Part shown: piece after piece, positions 46,709-55,751 of the stretch | How positions within the stretch are numbered: the first letter of the stretch is position 1 | Layout of the letters: every line of letters starts with the position of its first letter | Origin: Pantoea anthophila | Lineage (GTDB): Bacteria; Pseudomonadota; Gammaproteobacteria; Enterobacterales; Enterobacteriaceae | DNA: 64,000 nucleotides | Reading direction: 5' to 3' | Assembly (NCBI RefSeq): GCF_006494375.1 | Contig: NZ_VHIZ01000048.1 | Span: 1 to 64,000, forward strand | Notes under the pieces: model-generated | Told to the model about the DNA's origin: nothing | The model's input: the letters and a program-made list of their open reading frames with translations, nothing else | Databases searched by the model: none | Position numbers and translations under genes: made by a program

Positions 46709-47359
46709 CTACGTTTTCTTCTCATCATCTTCATCCCGATCCTCCTGCACCGGCGTGCTGGCGGTGAGCAGGAACGGTGACTGCTGCCAGCGGGTACGGC
46801 GGTGGCGCAGCAGGGTACGGGAGAGAATGATGCCGATGGCCAGCGCCAGCAGCATCATCAGACGCAGAATATTGGTGGTGTTGTCGACCTGATGTGAGTC
46901 GGTGACCAGCACATGGGTGTCCAGCGTCACGCGCAGAAAGCCCAGCGGGCCATCGTTTCCGGCCAGGGGCTGCACAATCTGATGATTGAAATAGCTGCCC
47001 GCACGCTGCCCGTCGAGAGCGAGCCTGTCGCGCACGTTGATGTTTTCTCCGCTGTGCGCCACCAGGCTGCCATCACCGTCATACACCGACGCATCCAGAA
47101 TACGGCTGTTCGCCGTCATCTGATTCAGAATCGCTTCTATCTGATTACGGTTGTTTTCACTGTTGTCCATCAACGGCTTAAGGCTGAACGCCACCTGGCT
47201 GGTCAGCGTATGAGCCAGCTCTTCGACCTGTTCAGAACGCGCCATCTGATGACCGGTACTGAACCAGGAGACGCCCTGCATCAGGGCGACCAGCAGCGTC
47301 ATCGAGATGAGAACGATCACGGTACGATGTAAGCGAAATTTCAGCGCGGTTTTAGCCAT
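46709..47359 (-). CDS. ytjB: YtjB/SMP family membrane protein
   Basis: 216 residues with two membrane segments (about 13-32 and 165-183) enclosing a periplasmic domain with SMP-family features (FSLKPLMDNSENNRNQIEAIL; SVYDGDGSLVAHSGE). E. coli ytjB (formerly smp) is likewise divergent from serB. Function unclear; the C-terminus is acidic and cytoplasmic. Confidence 0.88.
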   Translation of the reverse strand: MAKTALKFRLHRTVIVLISMTLLVALMQGVSWFSTGHQMARSEQVEELAHTLTSQVAFSLKPLMDNSENNRNQIEAILNQMTANSRILDASVYDGDGSLVAHSGENINVRDRLALDGQRAGSYFNHQIVQPLAGNDGPLGFLRVTLDTHVLVTDSHQVDNTTNILRLMMLLALAIGIILSRTLLRHRRTRWQQSPFLLTASTPVQEDRDEDDEKKT

Positions 47360-47466
47360 TACTCATCCGGGTCATGTCACAACAGAAAGCCTGGAGATTA
47401 TGTTGCCAGAAGCGACGCAGACAGGGTAGCCTCTTGCGTGGTTTTGTTGTCCCTACAGGAGCTCTG

Positions 47467-48444
47467 ATGCCAAATCGTTTAACCTGGTGCGATCTTCCCG
47501 CCGATGTCTCTCTCTGGCCGGGTTTGCCCCTTTCTCTTAGCGGTGATGAAGTGATGCCGCTGGATTATCGCGCTGGCCGCACCGGCTGGCTGCTGTATGG
47601 CCGTGGGCTGGATAAGCAACGGCTGACCGATTATCAGCATCAGCTGGGTGCAGCGATGGTGATTGTCAGCGCCTGGAACGTCGATGAGTATCAGGTGATC
47701 CGCCTGGCGGGCTCGCTGACGCCGTTTGCGACTAAACTGGCGCACGATGCCGGGCTGGACGTGGCGCCGCTGGGTAAAATCCCCTACCTCAAGACCCCCG
47801 GTCTGCTGGTGATGGATATGGACTCCACCGCGATTCAGATCGAATGTATCGACGAGATCGCTAAACTGGCAGGCAGCGGTGAGCAGGTAGCAGAAGTGAC
47901 AGAGCGCGCGATGCGCGGTGAACTCGACTTCAGCGCCAGCCTGCGTCAGCGCGTTGCCACCCTGCAGGGCGCTGACGCCAATATCCTGAAACAGGTGCGT
48001 GATGAGCTGCCTTTAATGCCGGGCTTAACCACCCTGACGCAGAAGCTGCAGGCGCTGGGCTGGCAGGTGGCTATCGCCTCCGGCGGCTTCACCTACTACG
48101 CCGAATACCTGCGCGATAAGCTGCATCTGTCGGCCGTGGTCGCCAACGAACTGGAAATCCGCGACGGCAAACTGACCGGCAACGTGCTGGGTCCGATTGT
48201 CGACGCACAATATAAAGCCGATACGCTGAAGAAGCTGGCGCAGCGTTTTGATATCGCGCCGGAACAGACGGTCGCGATTGGCGACGGAGCCAATGACCTG
48301 CTGATGATCAAAGCCTCCGCGCTGGGCATTGCGTTCCATGCTAAACCTAAGGTGAATGAGCAGACTGCGGTCACCATTCGCCATGCCGATCTCATGGGGG
48401 TGTTCTGCATCCTGACCGGCAGCCTGATCCACGAAGAGCGTTAA
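47467..48444 (+). CDS. serB: Phosphoserine phosphatase SerB
   Basis: 325 residues from the ATG at 47467 (MPNRLTWCDLP) with ACAGGAG upstream; the frame is open back to 47374 but that segment does not resemble SerB. An N-terminal ACT-like region precedes the HAD core: LLVMDMDSTAIQIECIDEIA (motif I), IASGGFTYYAEYL (motif II) and AIGDGANDLLMIKAS (motif IV). It catalyses the last step of serine biosynthesis. radA follows after 13 bases. Confidence 0.96.
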   Translation: MPNRLTWCDLPADVSLWPGLPLSLSGDEVMPLDYRAGRTGWLLYGRGLDKQRLTDYQHQLGAAMVIVSAWNVDEYQVIRLAGSLTPFATKLAHDAGLDVAPLGKIPYLKTPGLLVMDMDSTAIQIECIDEIAKLAGSGEQVAEVTERAMRGELDFSASLRQRVATLQGADANILKQVRDELPLMPGLTTLTQKLQALGWQVAIASGGFTYYAEYLRDKLHLSAVVANELEIRDGKLTGNVLGPIVDAQYKADTLKKLAQRFDIAPEQTVAIGDGANDLLMIKASALGIAFHAKPKVNEQTAVTIRHADLMGVFCILTGSLIHEER

Positions 48445-48457
48445 CTGAGGAATTGAT

Positions 48458-49840
48458 TTGGCCAAAGCGGCAAAACGCGCATTTGTCTGTAACGAATGCG
48501 GCGCAGATTACCCACGCTGGCAGGGGCAGTGCAGCGCCTGTCACGCCTGGAACACCATCACCGAGGTGCGCATTGCCGCCTCACCCGCGGCTGCGCGCAA
48601 CGAGCGCCTGAGCGGCTATGCCGGCAGCGCTGGCACCAGCCGGGTGCAGAAACTGTCGGAAATCAGCCTGGAGGCACTCCCGCGCTTCTCCACCACCTTT
48701 AAAGAGTTTGATCGGGTGCTGGGCGGCGGCGTGGTGCCGGGCAGTGCGATTCTGATCGGCGGCAGCCCTGGCGCCGGTAAATCCACGCTGCTGTTGCAGG
48801 TGATGTGCCGGTTGTCGGAAGGGATGAAAACCCTGTACGTCACCGGAGAAGAGTCCCTGCAACAGGTGGCGATGCGCGCCCATCGTCTGGGATTGCCCAC
48901 CGAAAATGTGAACATGCTGTCGGAAACCAGCATTGAGCAGATCTGCCTGATCGCCGAGCAGGAGCAGCCGCAGCTGATGGTGATCGACTCGATCCAGGTG
49001 ATGCACATGGCGGAGATCCAGTCCTCGCCGGGCAGCGTCGCCCAGGTGCGGGAAACCGCCGCCTACCTGACACGCTTCGCCAAAACGCGTGGCGTGGCGA
49101 TCATCATGGTGGGACACGTCACGAAAGATGGCTCGCTGGCCGGTCCGAAAGTGCTGGAGCACTGCATCGACTGTTCGGTGCTGCTGGATGGCGATGCCGA
49201 CTCCCGCTTCCGCACCCTGCGCAGTCATAAAAACCGCTTCGGTGCGGTCAATGAGCTGGGGGTGTTTGCCATGACCGAGCAGGGCATGCGCGAAGTCAGC
49301 AACCCGTCAGCGATCTTCCTGTCGCGCGGTGAAGAGATAACCTCAGGCAGCTCGGTTATGGTGCTCTGGGAGGGAACGCGACCGCTGCTGGTGGAGATTC
49401 AGGCGCTGGTCGATCACTCGATGATGGGCAACCCGCGTCGCGTCGCGGTCGGGCTGGAGCAGAACCGCCTGGCCATACTGCTGGCGGTGCTGCACCGTCA
49501 CGGCGGATTGCAGATGGCGGATCAGGATGTGTTCGTCAACGTCGTGGGCGGCGTCAAAGTCACCGAAACCAGCGCCGATCTGGCGCTGATGCTGTCGATG
49601 GTGTCGAGTCTTCGCGATCGTCCGCTGCCGCAGGATCTGGTGATCTTCGGCGAAGTGGGGCTGGCCGGTGAGATCCGTCCGGTGCCCAGCGGTCAGGAGC
49701 GCATCTCGGAAGCGGCGAAGCACGGCTTCAAACGCGCCATCGTTCCGGCAGGAAATGCGCCGAAAAAACCGATTGCCGGGATGCAGGTTTTCAGCGCGAA
49801 AAAGCTGGCCGATGCGCTGGCGATTCTGGACGATCTGTAA
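48458..49840 (+). CDS. radA: DNA repair protein RadA (Sms)
   Basis: 460 residues, the same as E. coli. Zinc finger CNECGADYPRWQGQCSAC at the N-terminus, RecA-like core with Walker A GGSPGAGKSTLLL near 105, the KNRFG motif (SHKNRFGAVNELG near 260) and a C-terminal Lon-like domain with inactive protease site. A branch-migration helicase in recombinational repair. The start is a TTG at 48458 giving MAKAAKRAFVC, with TGAGGA upstream. Confidence 0.96.
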   Translation: MAKAAKRAFVCNECGADYPRWQGQCSACHAWNTITEVRIAASPAAARNERLSGYAGSAGTSRVQKLSEISLEALPRFSTTFKEFDRVLGGGVVPGSAILIGGSPGAGKSTLLLQVMCRLSEGMKTLYVTGEESLQQVAMRAHRLGLPTENVNMLSETSIEQICLIAEQEQPQLMVIDSIQVMHMAEIQSSPGSVAQVRETAAYLTRFAKTRGVAIIMVGHVTKDGSLAGPKVLEHCIDCSVLLDGDADSRFRTLRSHKNRFGAVNELGVFAMTEQGMREVSNPSAIFLSRGEEITSGSSVMVLWEGTRPLLVEIQALVDHSMMGNPRRVAVGLEQNRLAILLAVLHRHGGLQMADQDVFVNVVGGVKVTETSADLALMLSMVSSLRDRPLPQDLVIFGEVGLAGEIRPVPSGQERISEAAKHGFKRAIVPAGNAPKKPIAGMQVFSAKKLADALAILDDL

Positions 49841-49915
49841 CGCGCCTGACGCCTGCCCGGAAAAACCACGGACAGGCGGCACCCACCTTAACCGCATTGA
49901 TGCAGGAGGCACGAC

Positions 49916-51157
49916 ATGTCGTCGTTTGAGTATCTGAAAACGGCCATTCGCCAGCAGGGGCACACGCTGCAACAGGTCGCTGACGCCAGCGGCATGACCA
50001 AAGGCTATCTGAGCCAGTTGCTCAATGCCAAAATCAAAAGCCCCAGCGCGCAGAAGCTGGAAGCGCTGCACCGCTTTCTGGGGCTGGAATTTCCGCGCCG
50101 TGATAAAAGGGTGGGCGTGGTATTCGGTAAGTTCTATCCGCTGCACACCGGCCATATCTATTTGATCCAGCGCGCCTGCAGTCAGGTGGATGAGCTGCAC
50201 ATCATCATGGGCTACGATGAGCCGCGCGATCGGGAGCTGTTTGAGAACAGCGCCATGTCCCAGCAGCCGACGGTCAGCGATCGCCTGCGCTGGCTGCTGC
50301 AGACCTTTAAGTACCAGAAAAACATCCGCATTCACGCCTTCAACGAGGAGGGGATTGAACCCTATCCGCACGGCTGGGATGTCTGGAGTGAGGGCGTCAG
50401 CGCTTTCCTCAGCGAGCACGGCATTGCTGCGGACTGCATCTACACCAGCGAAGCGCCGGATGCGGAGATGTATCAGCAGCACCTGGGCATTCAGACCGTG
50501 CTGGTCGATCCCAACCGATCCTTTATGAGCATCAGCGGCGGGCAGATCCGTCAGGATCCGTTCCGCTTCTGGGAGTACATCCCGACAGAAGTCAAACCCT
50601 TCTTTGTGCGCACCGTGGCGATCCTCGGCGGCGAGTCGAGCGGTAAATCGACGCTGGTGAACAAACTCGCCAACATCTTCAACACCACCAGTGCCTGGGA
50701 ATATGGCCGCGACTATGTCTTTTCCCATCTGGGCGGTGACGAAATGGCGCTGCAATATTCTGATTACGACAAGATCGCGCTGGGACAGGCGCAGTACATC
50801 GATTTCGCGGTGAAATATGCCAATAAAGTGGCGTTTATCGACACTGACTTCGTGACGACTCAGGCGTTCTGTCTGAAGTATGAAGGGCGTGAGCATCCGT
50901 TTGTGCAGGCGCTGATCGATGAGTATCGCTTTGATCTGGTGATTCTGCTGGAGAACAACGTGCCCTGGGTGGCGGATGGCTTACGCAGCCTGGGCAGCTC
51001 GGTGGATCGGCGGGAGTTTCAGTCCATGCTGGTCACGATGCTGCGGGAAAACAACATCGACTTCGTCCATGTCCAGGAAGATGACTACGACACCCGTTTC
51101 CTGCGCTGTATTGAACTGGTCAAAGGGGTGCTGGGCGAGAAGAACGTTCAGCCATAA
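49916..51157 (+). CDS. nadR: NadR: NMN adenylyltransferase, ribosylnicotinamide kinase and NAD repressor
   Basis: 413 residues (E. coli 410). N-terminal HTH (LQQVADASGMTKGYLSQLLNAK), central nucleotidyltransferase domain with GVVFGKFYPLHTGHIYLI near 64 and SISGGQIRQDPFRFW near 203, and a C-terminal kinase with Walker A ILGGESSGKSTLVN near 240. All three activities of the enterobacterial protein look intact. GCAGGAGGC precedes the ATG. Confidence 0.96.
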   Translation: MSSFEYLKTAIRQQGHTLQQVADASGMTKGYLSQLLNAKIKSPSAQKLEALHRFLGLEFPRRDKRVGVVFGKFYPLHTGHIYLIQRACSQVDELHIIMGYDEPRDRELFENSAMSQQPTVSDRLRWLLQTFKYQKNIRIHAFNEEGIEPYPHGWDVWSEGVSAFLSEHGIAADCIYTSEAPDAEMYQQHLGIQTVLVDPNRSFMSISGGQIRQDPFRFWEYIPTEVKPFFVRTVAILGGESSGKSTLVNKLANIFNTTSAWEYGRDYVFSHLGGDEMALQYSDYDKIALGQAQYIDFAVKYANKVAFIDTDFVTTQAFCLKYEGREHPFVQALIDEYRFDLVILLENNVPWVADGLRSLGSSVDRREFQSMLVTMLRENNIDFVHVQEDDYDTRFLRCIELVKGVLGEKNVQP

Positions 51158-51251
51158 GGTCTGTCATAGCCCGGTCTGCACCGGGCTACGTCATACATAC
51201 ATCCTCAGCGCGGCGGCTGTTGCTTTTCACCGCCGCCGCAGAACAGCCGGA

Positions 51252-52253
51252 TTAATAGACCATAACCACTTTGCCGCGCATGTGACCTTCCAGCACACGC
51301 TGATGGGCAGCGGTTAAGGTCTCAACGCTCAAGCCGTGCAGCGTCTCACTCAGTGTGGTCTGCAGTTTACCTTCATCCAGCAGGGCCGAAACGGCATCCA
51401 GAATCTCGCCCTGGCGCGCCATATCAGGCGTTTTAAACATGCTGCGGGTGTACATCAGCTCGAAATGCAGAGCGGCACTCTTCAGCTTCAGCTGATCCAT
51501 CGACAGCGGATGCTCATTTTCCACGATGGTGCAGATATGGCCCTGCGGGGCGATCAGTTTTGCCATCGTCTCCCAGTGACCGTCGGTATCATTCAGGCAG
51601 AAGATGTAGTCCACCTGTTTAATGCCTTCTTTCTCCAGCTCACCGATCATATCTTTGTAGTTGATCACCTTGTCAGCGCCCCGATCGCGGCACCACTGCG
51701 CGGAGTCCTCGCGGGAGGCGGTGGCGATGATCTGAACCTTGCTGCGCAGCTTCGCCAGCGGGATCGCCAGCGATCCGACACCGCCAGCGCCGCCGACGAT
51801 CAGCAGCGTCTGATCTGCGGTTGCCGTCTCCAGGTTCAGCCGCTCAAACAGGCCTTCCCAGGCGGTCAGCGCCGTCAGGGGAATGGCCGCCGACTGCGCC
51901 CAGTCCAGGCTTTCGGGCTTGTGGCCGGTAATGCGCGCATCCACCAGCTGCTCGGTGCTGTTACTGCCAGGACGGGTCAGGTCGCCGGCGTAAAAGACCT
52001 CATCGCCGGGTTTAAAGTTGCTGACTTTGCTGCCGACTTCCAGCACGACGCCGCTGGCATCCCAGCCGAGAACACGCGGCACCTGTAAGCCATTTTTGAT
52101 CGCCCCTTTGTGGACTTTGGTGTCGACCGGGTTGACCGAGGCGGCCTTGACGCTGACCCGCAGGTCATACTCACCGGGCGTCGGGGTTTCAGGGAAGATT
52201 TCTGTGAAGTTTTCAGGACTTTCCGGATTAATAGCGATAGCGCGAATAGACAT
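51252..52253 (-). CDS. Zinc-type alcohol dehydrogenase-like/quinone oxidoreductase family protein
   Basis: 333 residues of the medium-chain dehydrogenase/reductase superfamily. N-terminal GroES-like part (VNPVDTKVHKGAIKN; LGWDASGVVLEVGS) and NAD(P)H-binding segment TLLIVGGAGGVGSLAIPLA near 150. The structural zinc Cys cluster is absent, so it is of the zinc-independent quinone-oxidoreductase-like type. Divergent from a LysR gene, probably its regulator. Substrate unknown. Confidence 0.85.
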   Translation of the reverse strand: MSIRAIAINPESPENFTEIFPETPTPGEYDLRVSVKAASVNPVDTKVHKGAIKNGLQVPRVLGWDASGVVLEVGSKVSNFKPGDEVFYAGDLTRPGSNSTEQLVDARITGHKPESLDWAQSAAIPLTALTAWEGLFERLNLETATADQTLLIVGGAGGVGSLAIPLAKLRSKVQIIATASREDSAQWCRDRGADKVINYKDMIGELEKEGIKQVDYIFCLNDTDGHWETMAKLIAPQGHICTIVENEHPLSMDQLKLKSAALHFELMYTRSMFKTPDMARQGEILDAVSALLDEGKLQTTLSETLHGLSVETLTAAHQRVLEGHMRGKVVMVY

Positions 52254-52470
52254 AGCATTTTCCTGTTAAGTCAGGCTCAAAGCCTGGAGAGTGTCAGTTG
52301 CCATTCTGGCCCTGGGCAGTGCACGCCAGCCGGTGAAGAGGCCGCCCGGCGGGTGATGCGCTGTCCGTGGCAGACTGGCGTCACGATCTGGAACAGGTTT
52401 AAGTGTAGAACCTGGTTTTAGCGGTGATAAGATGGACAATCTTTCATAGAGTGTTCGTCTGAGGTGAACA

Positions 52471-53367
52471 ATGGCCTTCCGGCAGTGGCAGGATATGGCG
52501 CTCTTTGCGCTGGTGGCGGAGTGCGGCAGCTTTACCGGCGCGGCAGAGCGGGCGGGACTGCCGAAATCGAGCGTCAGTCAGCGCATCAGCCAGCTGGAGC
52601 AGCGGGTAGGGATTCGGTTGCTGAACCGCACAACCCGCCAGCTCAATCTGACCTTTGCCGGTGAGCGCTATCTGCTGCATTGTCAGGAGATGATGCAGGC
52701 GAGTGAACGCGCGGATCAGGCGATCGCCAGCCTGCGTGAAAATCCCAGCGGTCGTCTGCGCATCACCAGCCCGGCGGGGATCGGCGCGACGCTGCTGGCC
52801 CGCTGTAACGCGGCATTTTTACGCCTCTACCCCGATGTGACGCTGGATGTGTCGATCTCCGATGAGATGCGCGATCTGGTGCAGGAGGGCTTCGATGTGG
52901 CGCTGCGCACCGGTCAGCCGCACGAGTCGTCGCTGATTGGCCGCCGGATCGGTAACTGCCCGCGACTGCTGGTCGCCTCGCAGGGCTATCTCGATCAGCA
53001 TCCGCCGCTGGTTCATCCGCAGCAACTCTCTGCGCACCGCTGTATTGCCCATCGCGCCTGGAATGAGTGGGTATTACAGCGCGATGATGAATTCTACCGC
53101 TGGCTGCTGCCGCCAGGCCACCTCACCGATAATCTGCTCTACGCCCGTGAATGCGCGCTGGGTGATGCCGGTATCACGCTGCTGCCGCACTTTCTGACCG
53201 ATGGCGCGATGGCGGACCCGCGTCTGGTGCCCGTTCTGCCGGAATGGGAGATTGAAGGGAATGAACTCTGGCTGGTCTATCCGGGGCGCAAACTGCACTC
53301 TCCGGCGCTGGCTCGCTTTATCGAGTTCGCGCTGCAATCCCCGGTGTTCAGGGATTTTTATCGCTGA
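52471..53367 (+). CDS. LysR-family transcriptional regulator
   Basis: 298 residues. HTH VAECGSFTGAAERAGLPKSSVSQRI at about 14-38 and a substrate-binding domain with GRLRITSPAGIGATLL near 91. Divergent from the oxidoreductase gene with a 217-base gap, which is the usual layout for LysR control. The inducer is unknown. Confidence 0.88.
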   Translation: MAFRQWQDMALFALVAECGSFTGAAERAGLPKSSVSQRISQLEQRVGIRLLNRTTRQLNLTFAGERYLLHCQEMMQASERADQAIASLRENPSGRLRITSPAGIGATLLARCNAAFLRLYPDVTLDVSISDEMRDLVQEGFDVALRTGQPHESSLIGRRIGNCPRLLVASQGYLDQHPPLVHPQQLSAHRCIAHRAWNEWVLQRDDEFYRWLLPPGHLTDNLLYARECALGDAGITLLPHFLTDGAMADPRLVPVLPEWEIEGNELWLVYPGRKLHSPALARFIEFALQSPVFRDFYR

Positions 53368-53470
53368 ATATTAAGACAGAAATTAAATTAAAATTTGATA
53401 CCTGTAGCAGAAAATTTAATTGCTTTAATTATGATGAGGCTTCCTGTTGTTCTCAGAGGATGAGGAATTT

Positions 53471-53851
53471 ATGAAGGCTCAAAATTTAAAGACTGCATGT
53501 ATCAAAACTTTATCCAAAAGTGAAATTTACGATCAAAGAGAGTTTAATGGTGTAACAGCTCTTAAAAATATTCTGGGTAACGAAAATAAGGTTATCGATA
53601 CTACTTTCATACTCAGAGGCAGTGATGTTAGCTGTAATGCCTCAGTTACCTGGTATGATGCACGGGAGTCGCATGGGACTCGTTCTGAGTTTCGGCTTTA
53701 TTATGAAAGTAATCCGGTAACTGAACTGGCCGTTCCTGGAGATAATATCGTAATTGGCTTTGATAAAAATAATAAATTGAACTGTATTTTATTTAAATCG
53801 AATGACGAGGAGCATCAAGGGGTTATTGAGCAATGGACTTCGCTTTATTAA
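53471..53851 (+). CDS. Free-standing EcoRII N-terminal-like (effector-binding, B3-fold) domain protein
   Basis: 126 residues from the ATG at 53471 (MKAQNLKTACIKTL), which has GAGGA seven bases upstream; an earlier ATG at 53447 is less likely. The order of segments follows the N-terminal domain of restriction enzyme EcoRII as recalled: a hydrophobic strand, a conserved Cys, then W-YDARESHGTRSEFRLYY (EcoRII: YYNSRHFGKTRNEKRI), PGDNIVIGFDKNN, and a final KSNDEEHQGVIEQW (EcoRII: ASTDEEDVIE). That domain is a DNA-binding pseudobarrel that senses the recognition site. No catalytic domain or methylase is nearby. The gene is AT-rich, standing out from its GC-rich neighbours, which suggests transfer. 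It may be a decoy or regulatory DNA-binding protein; function is inference. Confidence 0.6.
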   Translation: MKAQNLKTACIKTLSKSEIYDQREFNGVTALKNILGNENKVIDTTFILRGSDVSCNASVTWYDARESHGTRSEFRLYYESNPVTELAVPGDNIVIGFDKNNKLNCILFKSNDEEHQGVIEQWTSLY

Positions 53852-53854
53852 TCT

Positions 53855-53883
53855 AAAAAGGGAAGCAAGTGCTTCCCTTTTTT
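53855..53883. terminator. Bidirectional intrinsic terminator
   Basis: AAAAGGGAAGC (53856-53866) pairs perfectly with GCTTCCCTTTT (53871-53881) around AAGT. T-runs face both ways. It lies between the convergent EcoRII-N-like gene and ettA. Confidence 0.9.
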
Positions 53884-53894
53884 AACATCAGAAA

Positions 53895-55562
53895 TTACTT
53901 CGTCATACGCTTGTACTTGATGCGCTTCGGCTCCAGCGCATCTGCGCCGAGGGTACGCTTCTTGTACTCTTCGTATTCGGTAAAGTTACCTTCGAAGAAT
54001 TCAATTTTGCCCTCATCCTGGTAATCCAGAATATGGGTGGCGATACGGTCCAGGAACCAGCGGTCATGCGAGATCACCATGGCACAGCCCGGGAACTCCA
54101 GCAGGGCGTTTTCCAGTGCGCGCAGGGTTTCGATATCCAGGTCGTTCGTCGGTTCATCGAGCAGCAGCATGTTACCGCCAACCTGCAGCAGCTTCGCAAG
54201 GTGCAGACGACCACGCTCACCGCCTGAGAGTTCGCCCACGCGTTTGCCCTGATCGACGCCTTTAAAGTTAAAGCGTCCGACATAGGCGCGGCTTGGCATC
54301 TCGGTGTTACCGATGCGCATAATATCCTGACCGCCGGAAACTTCTTCCCACACGGTTTTCGAGTTGTCCATGCTGTCGCGGAACTGATCCACGGCGGCCA
54401 GCTTGACGGTGTCGCCCAGCACGATGCTGCCGGAATCAGGCTGTTCCTGACCGGACATCATGCGGAACAGCGTCGATTTACCCGCGCCGTTCGGACCGAT
54501 AATCCCGACAATCGCGCCTTTCGGCACGGAGAAGGAGAGATCGTCAATCAGTACACGGTCGCCATAGGACTTACGCAGGTTGCTGACTTCCAGCACTTTG
54601 TCACCCAGACGGGCACCTGGCGGAATGAACAGTTCGTTGGTTTCGTTACGCTTCTGGTAGTCGGTATTGTTCAGCTCTTCAAAGCGTGCCAGACGGGCTT
54701 TGCCCTTAGACTGCTGGCCTTTTGGTCCTTTGCGAACCCACTCCAGCTCTTTCTCAATCGACTTGCGACGGGCAGCTTCAGAAGAGGCTTCCTGCGCCAG
54801 ACGCGCATCTTTCTGCTCCAGCCAGGAGGAGTAATTGCCTTCCCATGGAATGCCTTCGCCACGGTCCAGCTCCAGGATCCAGCCTGCCACGTTATCCAGG
54901 AAGTAACGGTCATGCGTAATGGCGACGACTGTGCCTTCGAAGTCGTGCAGGAAGCGTTCCAGCCAGGCGACAGATTCCGCATCCAGGTGGTTAGTCGGTT
55001 CGTCCAGCAGCAGCATGTCTGGTTTTTCCAGCAGCAGGCGGCAGAGGGCAACACGGCGACGTTCACCACCGGAAAGGGTCGCGACTTTCGCATCCCAGTC
55101 TGGCAGACGCAGCGCATCGGCTGCACGTTCCAGCTGGGTATTCAGGTTGTGGCCGTCGTGCGCCTGGATAATCTCTTCCAGACGACCCTGCTCAGCGGCC
55201 AGCTTGTCGAAATCAGCATCCTCTTCAGCGTACAGTGCGTAAACTTCATCAAGGCGTTTCAGTGCGCCAACCACTTCCGACAGCGCTTCTTCAATCGACT
55301 CACGCACGGTGTGTTCAGGGTTGAGCTGCGGCTCCTGCGGCAGGTAGCCAATCTTGATGCCTGGCTGCGGACGCGCTTCCCCTTCAATATCTTTATCGAT
55401 GCCGGCCATAATGCGCAGCAGGGTCGATTTACCCGCGCCATTCAGGCCGAGTACGCCGATTTTGGCGCCAGGGAAGAAGCTGAGCGAGATGTTCTTCAGG
55501 ATATGTCGCTTCGGCGGAACCACTTTGCCGACGCGATGCATGCTATAGACGAATTGAGCCAC
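53895..55562 (-). CDS. ettA: Energy-dependent translational throttle protein EttA (ABC-F)
   Basis: 555 residues, as in E. coli. Two ABC domains without membrane segments: Walker A GLNGAGKST near 39 and GPNGAGKST near 353, signatures LSGGERRRVAL and LSGGERGRLHL, with an EttA arm in domain 1 and a linker (P-site tRNA-interaction motif) rich in Lys/Arg between them. It binds the ribosomal E site and gates entry into elongation according to the ADP/ATP ratio. In E. coli slt and trpR lie beyond; here deoR and urt genes follow. Confidence 0.95.
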   Translation of the reverse strand: MAQFVYSMHRVGKVVPPKRHILKNISLSFFPGAKIGVLGLNGAGKSTLLRIMAGIDKDIEGEARPQPGIKIGYLPQEPQLNPEHTVRESIEEALSEVVGALKRLDEVYALYAEEDADFDKLAAEQGRLEEIIQAHDGHNLNTQLERAADALRLPDWDAKVATLSGGERRRVALCRLLLEKPDMLLLDEPTNHLDAESVAWLERFLHDFEGTVVAITHDRYFLDNVAGWILELDRGEGIPWEGNYSSWLEQKDARLAQEASSEAARRKSIEKELEWVRKGPKGQQSKGKARLARFEELNNTDYQKRNETNELFIPPGARLGDKVLEVSNLRKSYGDRVLIDDLSFSVPKGAIVGIIGPNGAGKSTLFRMMSGQEQPDSGSIVLGDTVKLAAVDQFRDSMDNSKTVWEEVSGGQDIMRIGNTEMPSRAYVGRFNFKGVDQGKRVGELSGGERGRLHLAKLLQVGGNMLLLDEPTNDLDIETLRALENALLEFPGCAMVISHDRWFLDRIATHILDYQDEGKIEFFEGNFTEYEEYKKRTLGADALEPKRIKYKRMTK

Positions 55563-55751
55563 GTTGGTTTGAGCCTCTGGGTCTGTTGGTCGTTGGAATG
55601 ATGTCGAAGTTTAGCCTTTTTCACCCCTTAATCCCAGCCGGGGGGCGGCGAATATTCGCGGGCCGGGGGCGGTCAGGCATAAGACGCTGATTTGTCCGGC
55701 TCACCGGCGAGCCATATGAAAAGGCGGGCAGAGACCGGCTGGCCTCCGGCC

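Noticed and set aside
49343..50896. Minus-strand 517-codon ORF over radA and nadR
   Set aside because: Entirely antisense to two clear housekeeping genes; length is explained by GC-rich codon bias.
51168..51187. 8-bp hairpin AGCCCGGT/ACCGGGCT after nadR
   Set aside because: No T-run follows, so evidence for termination is weak.
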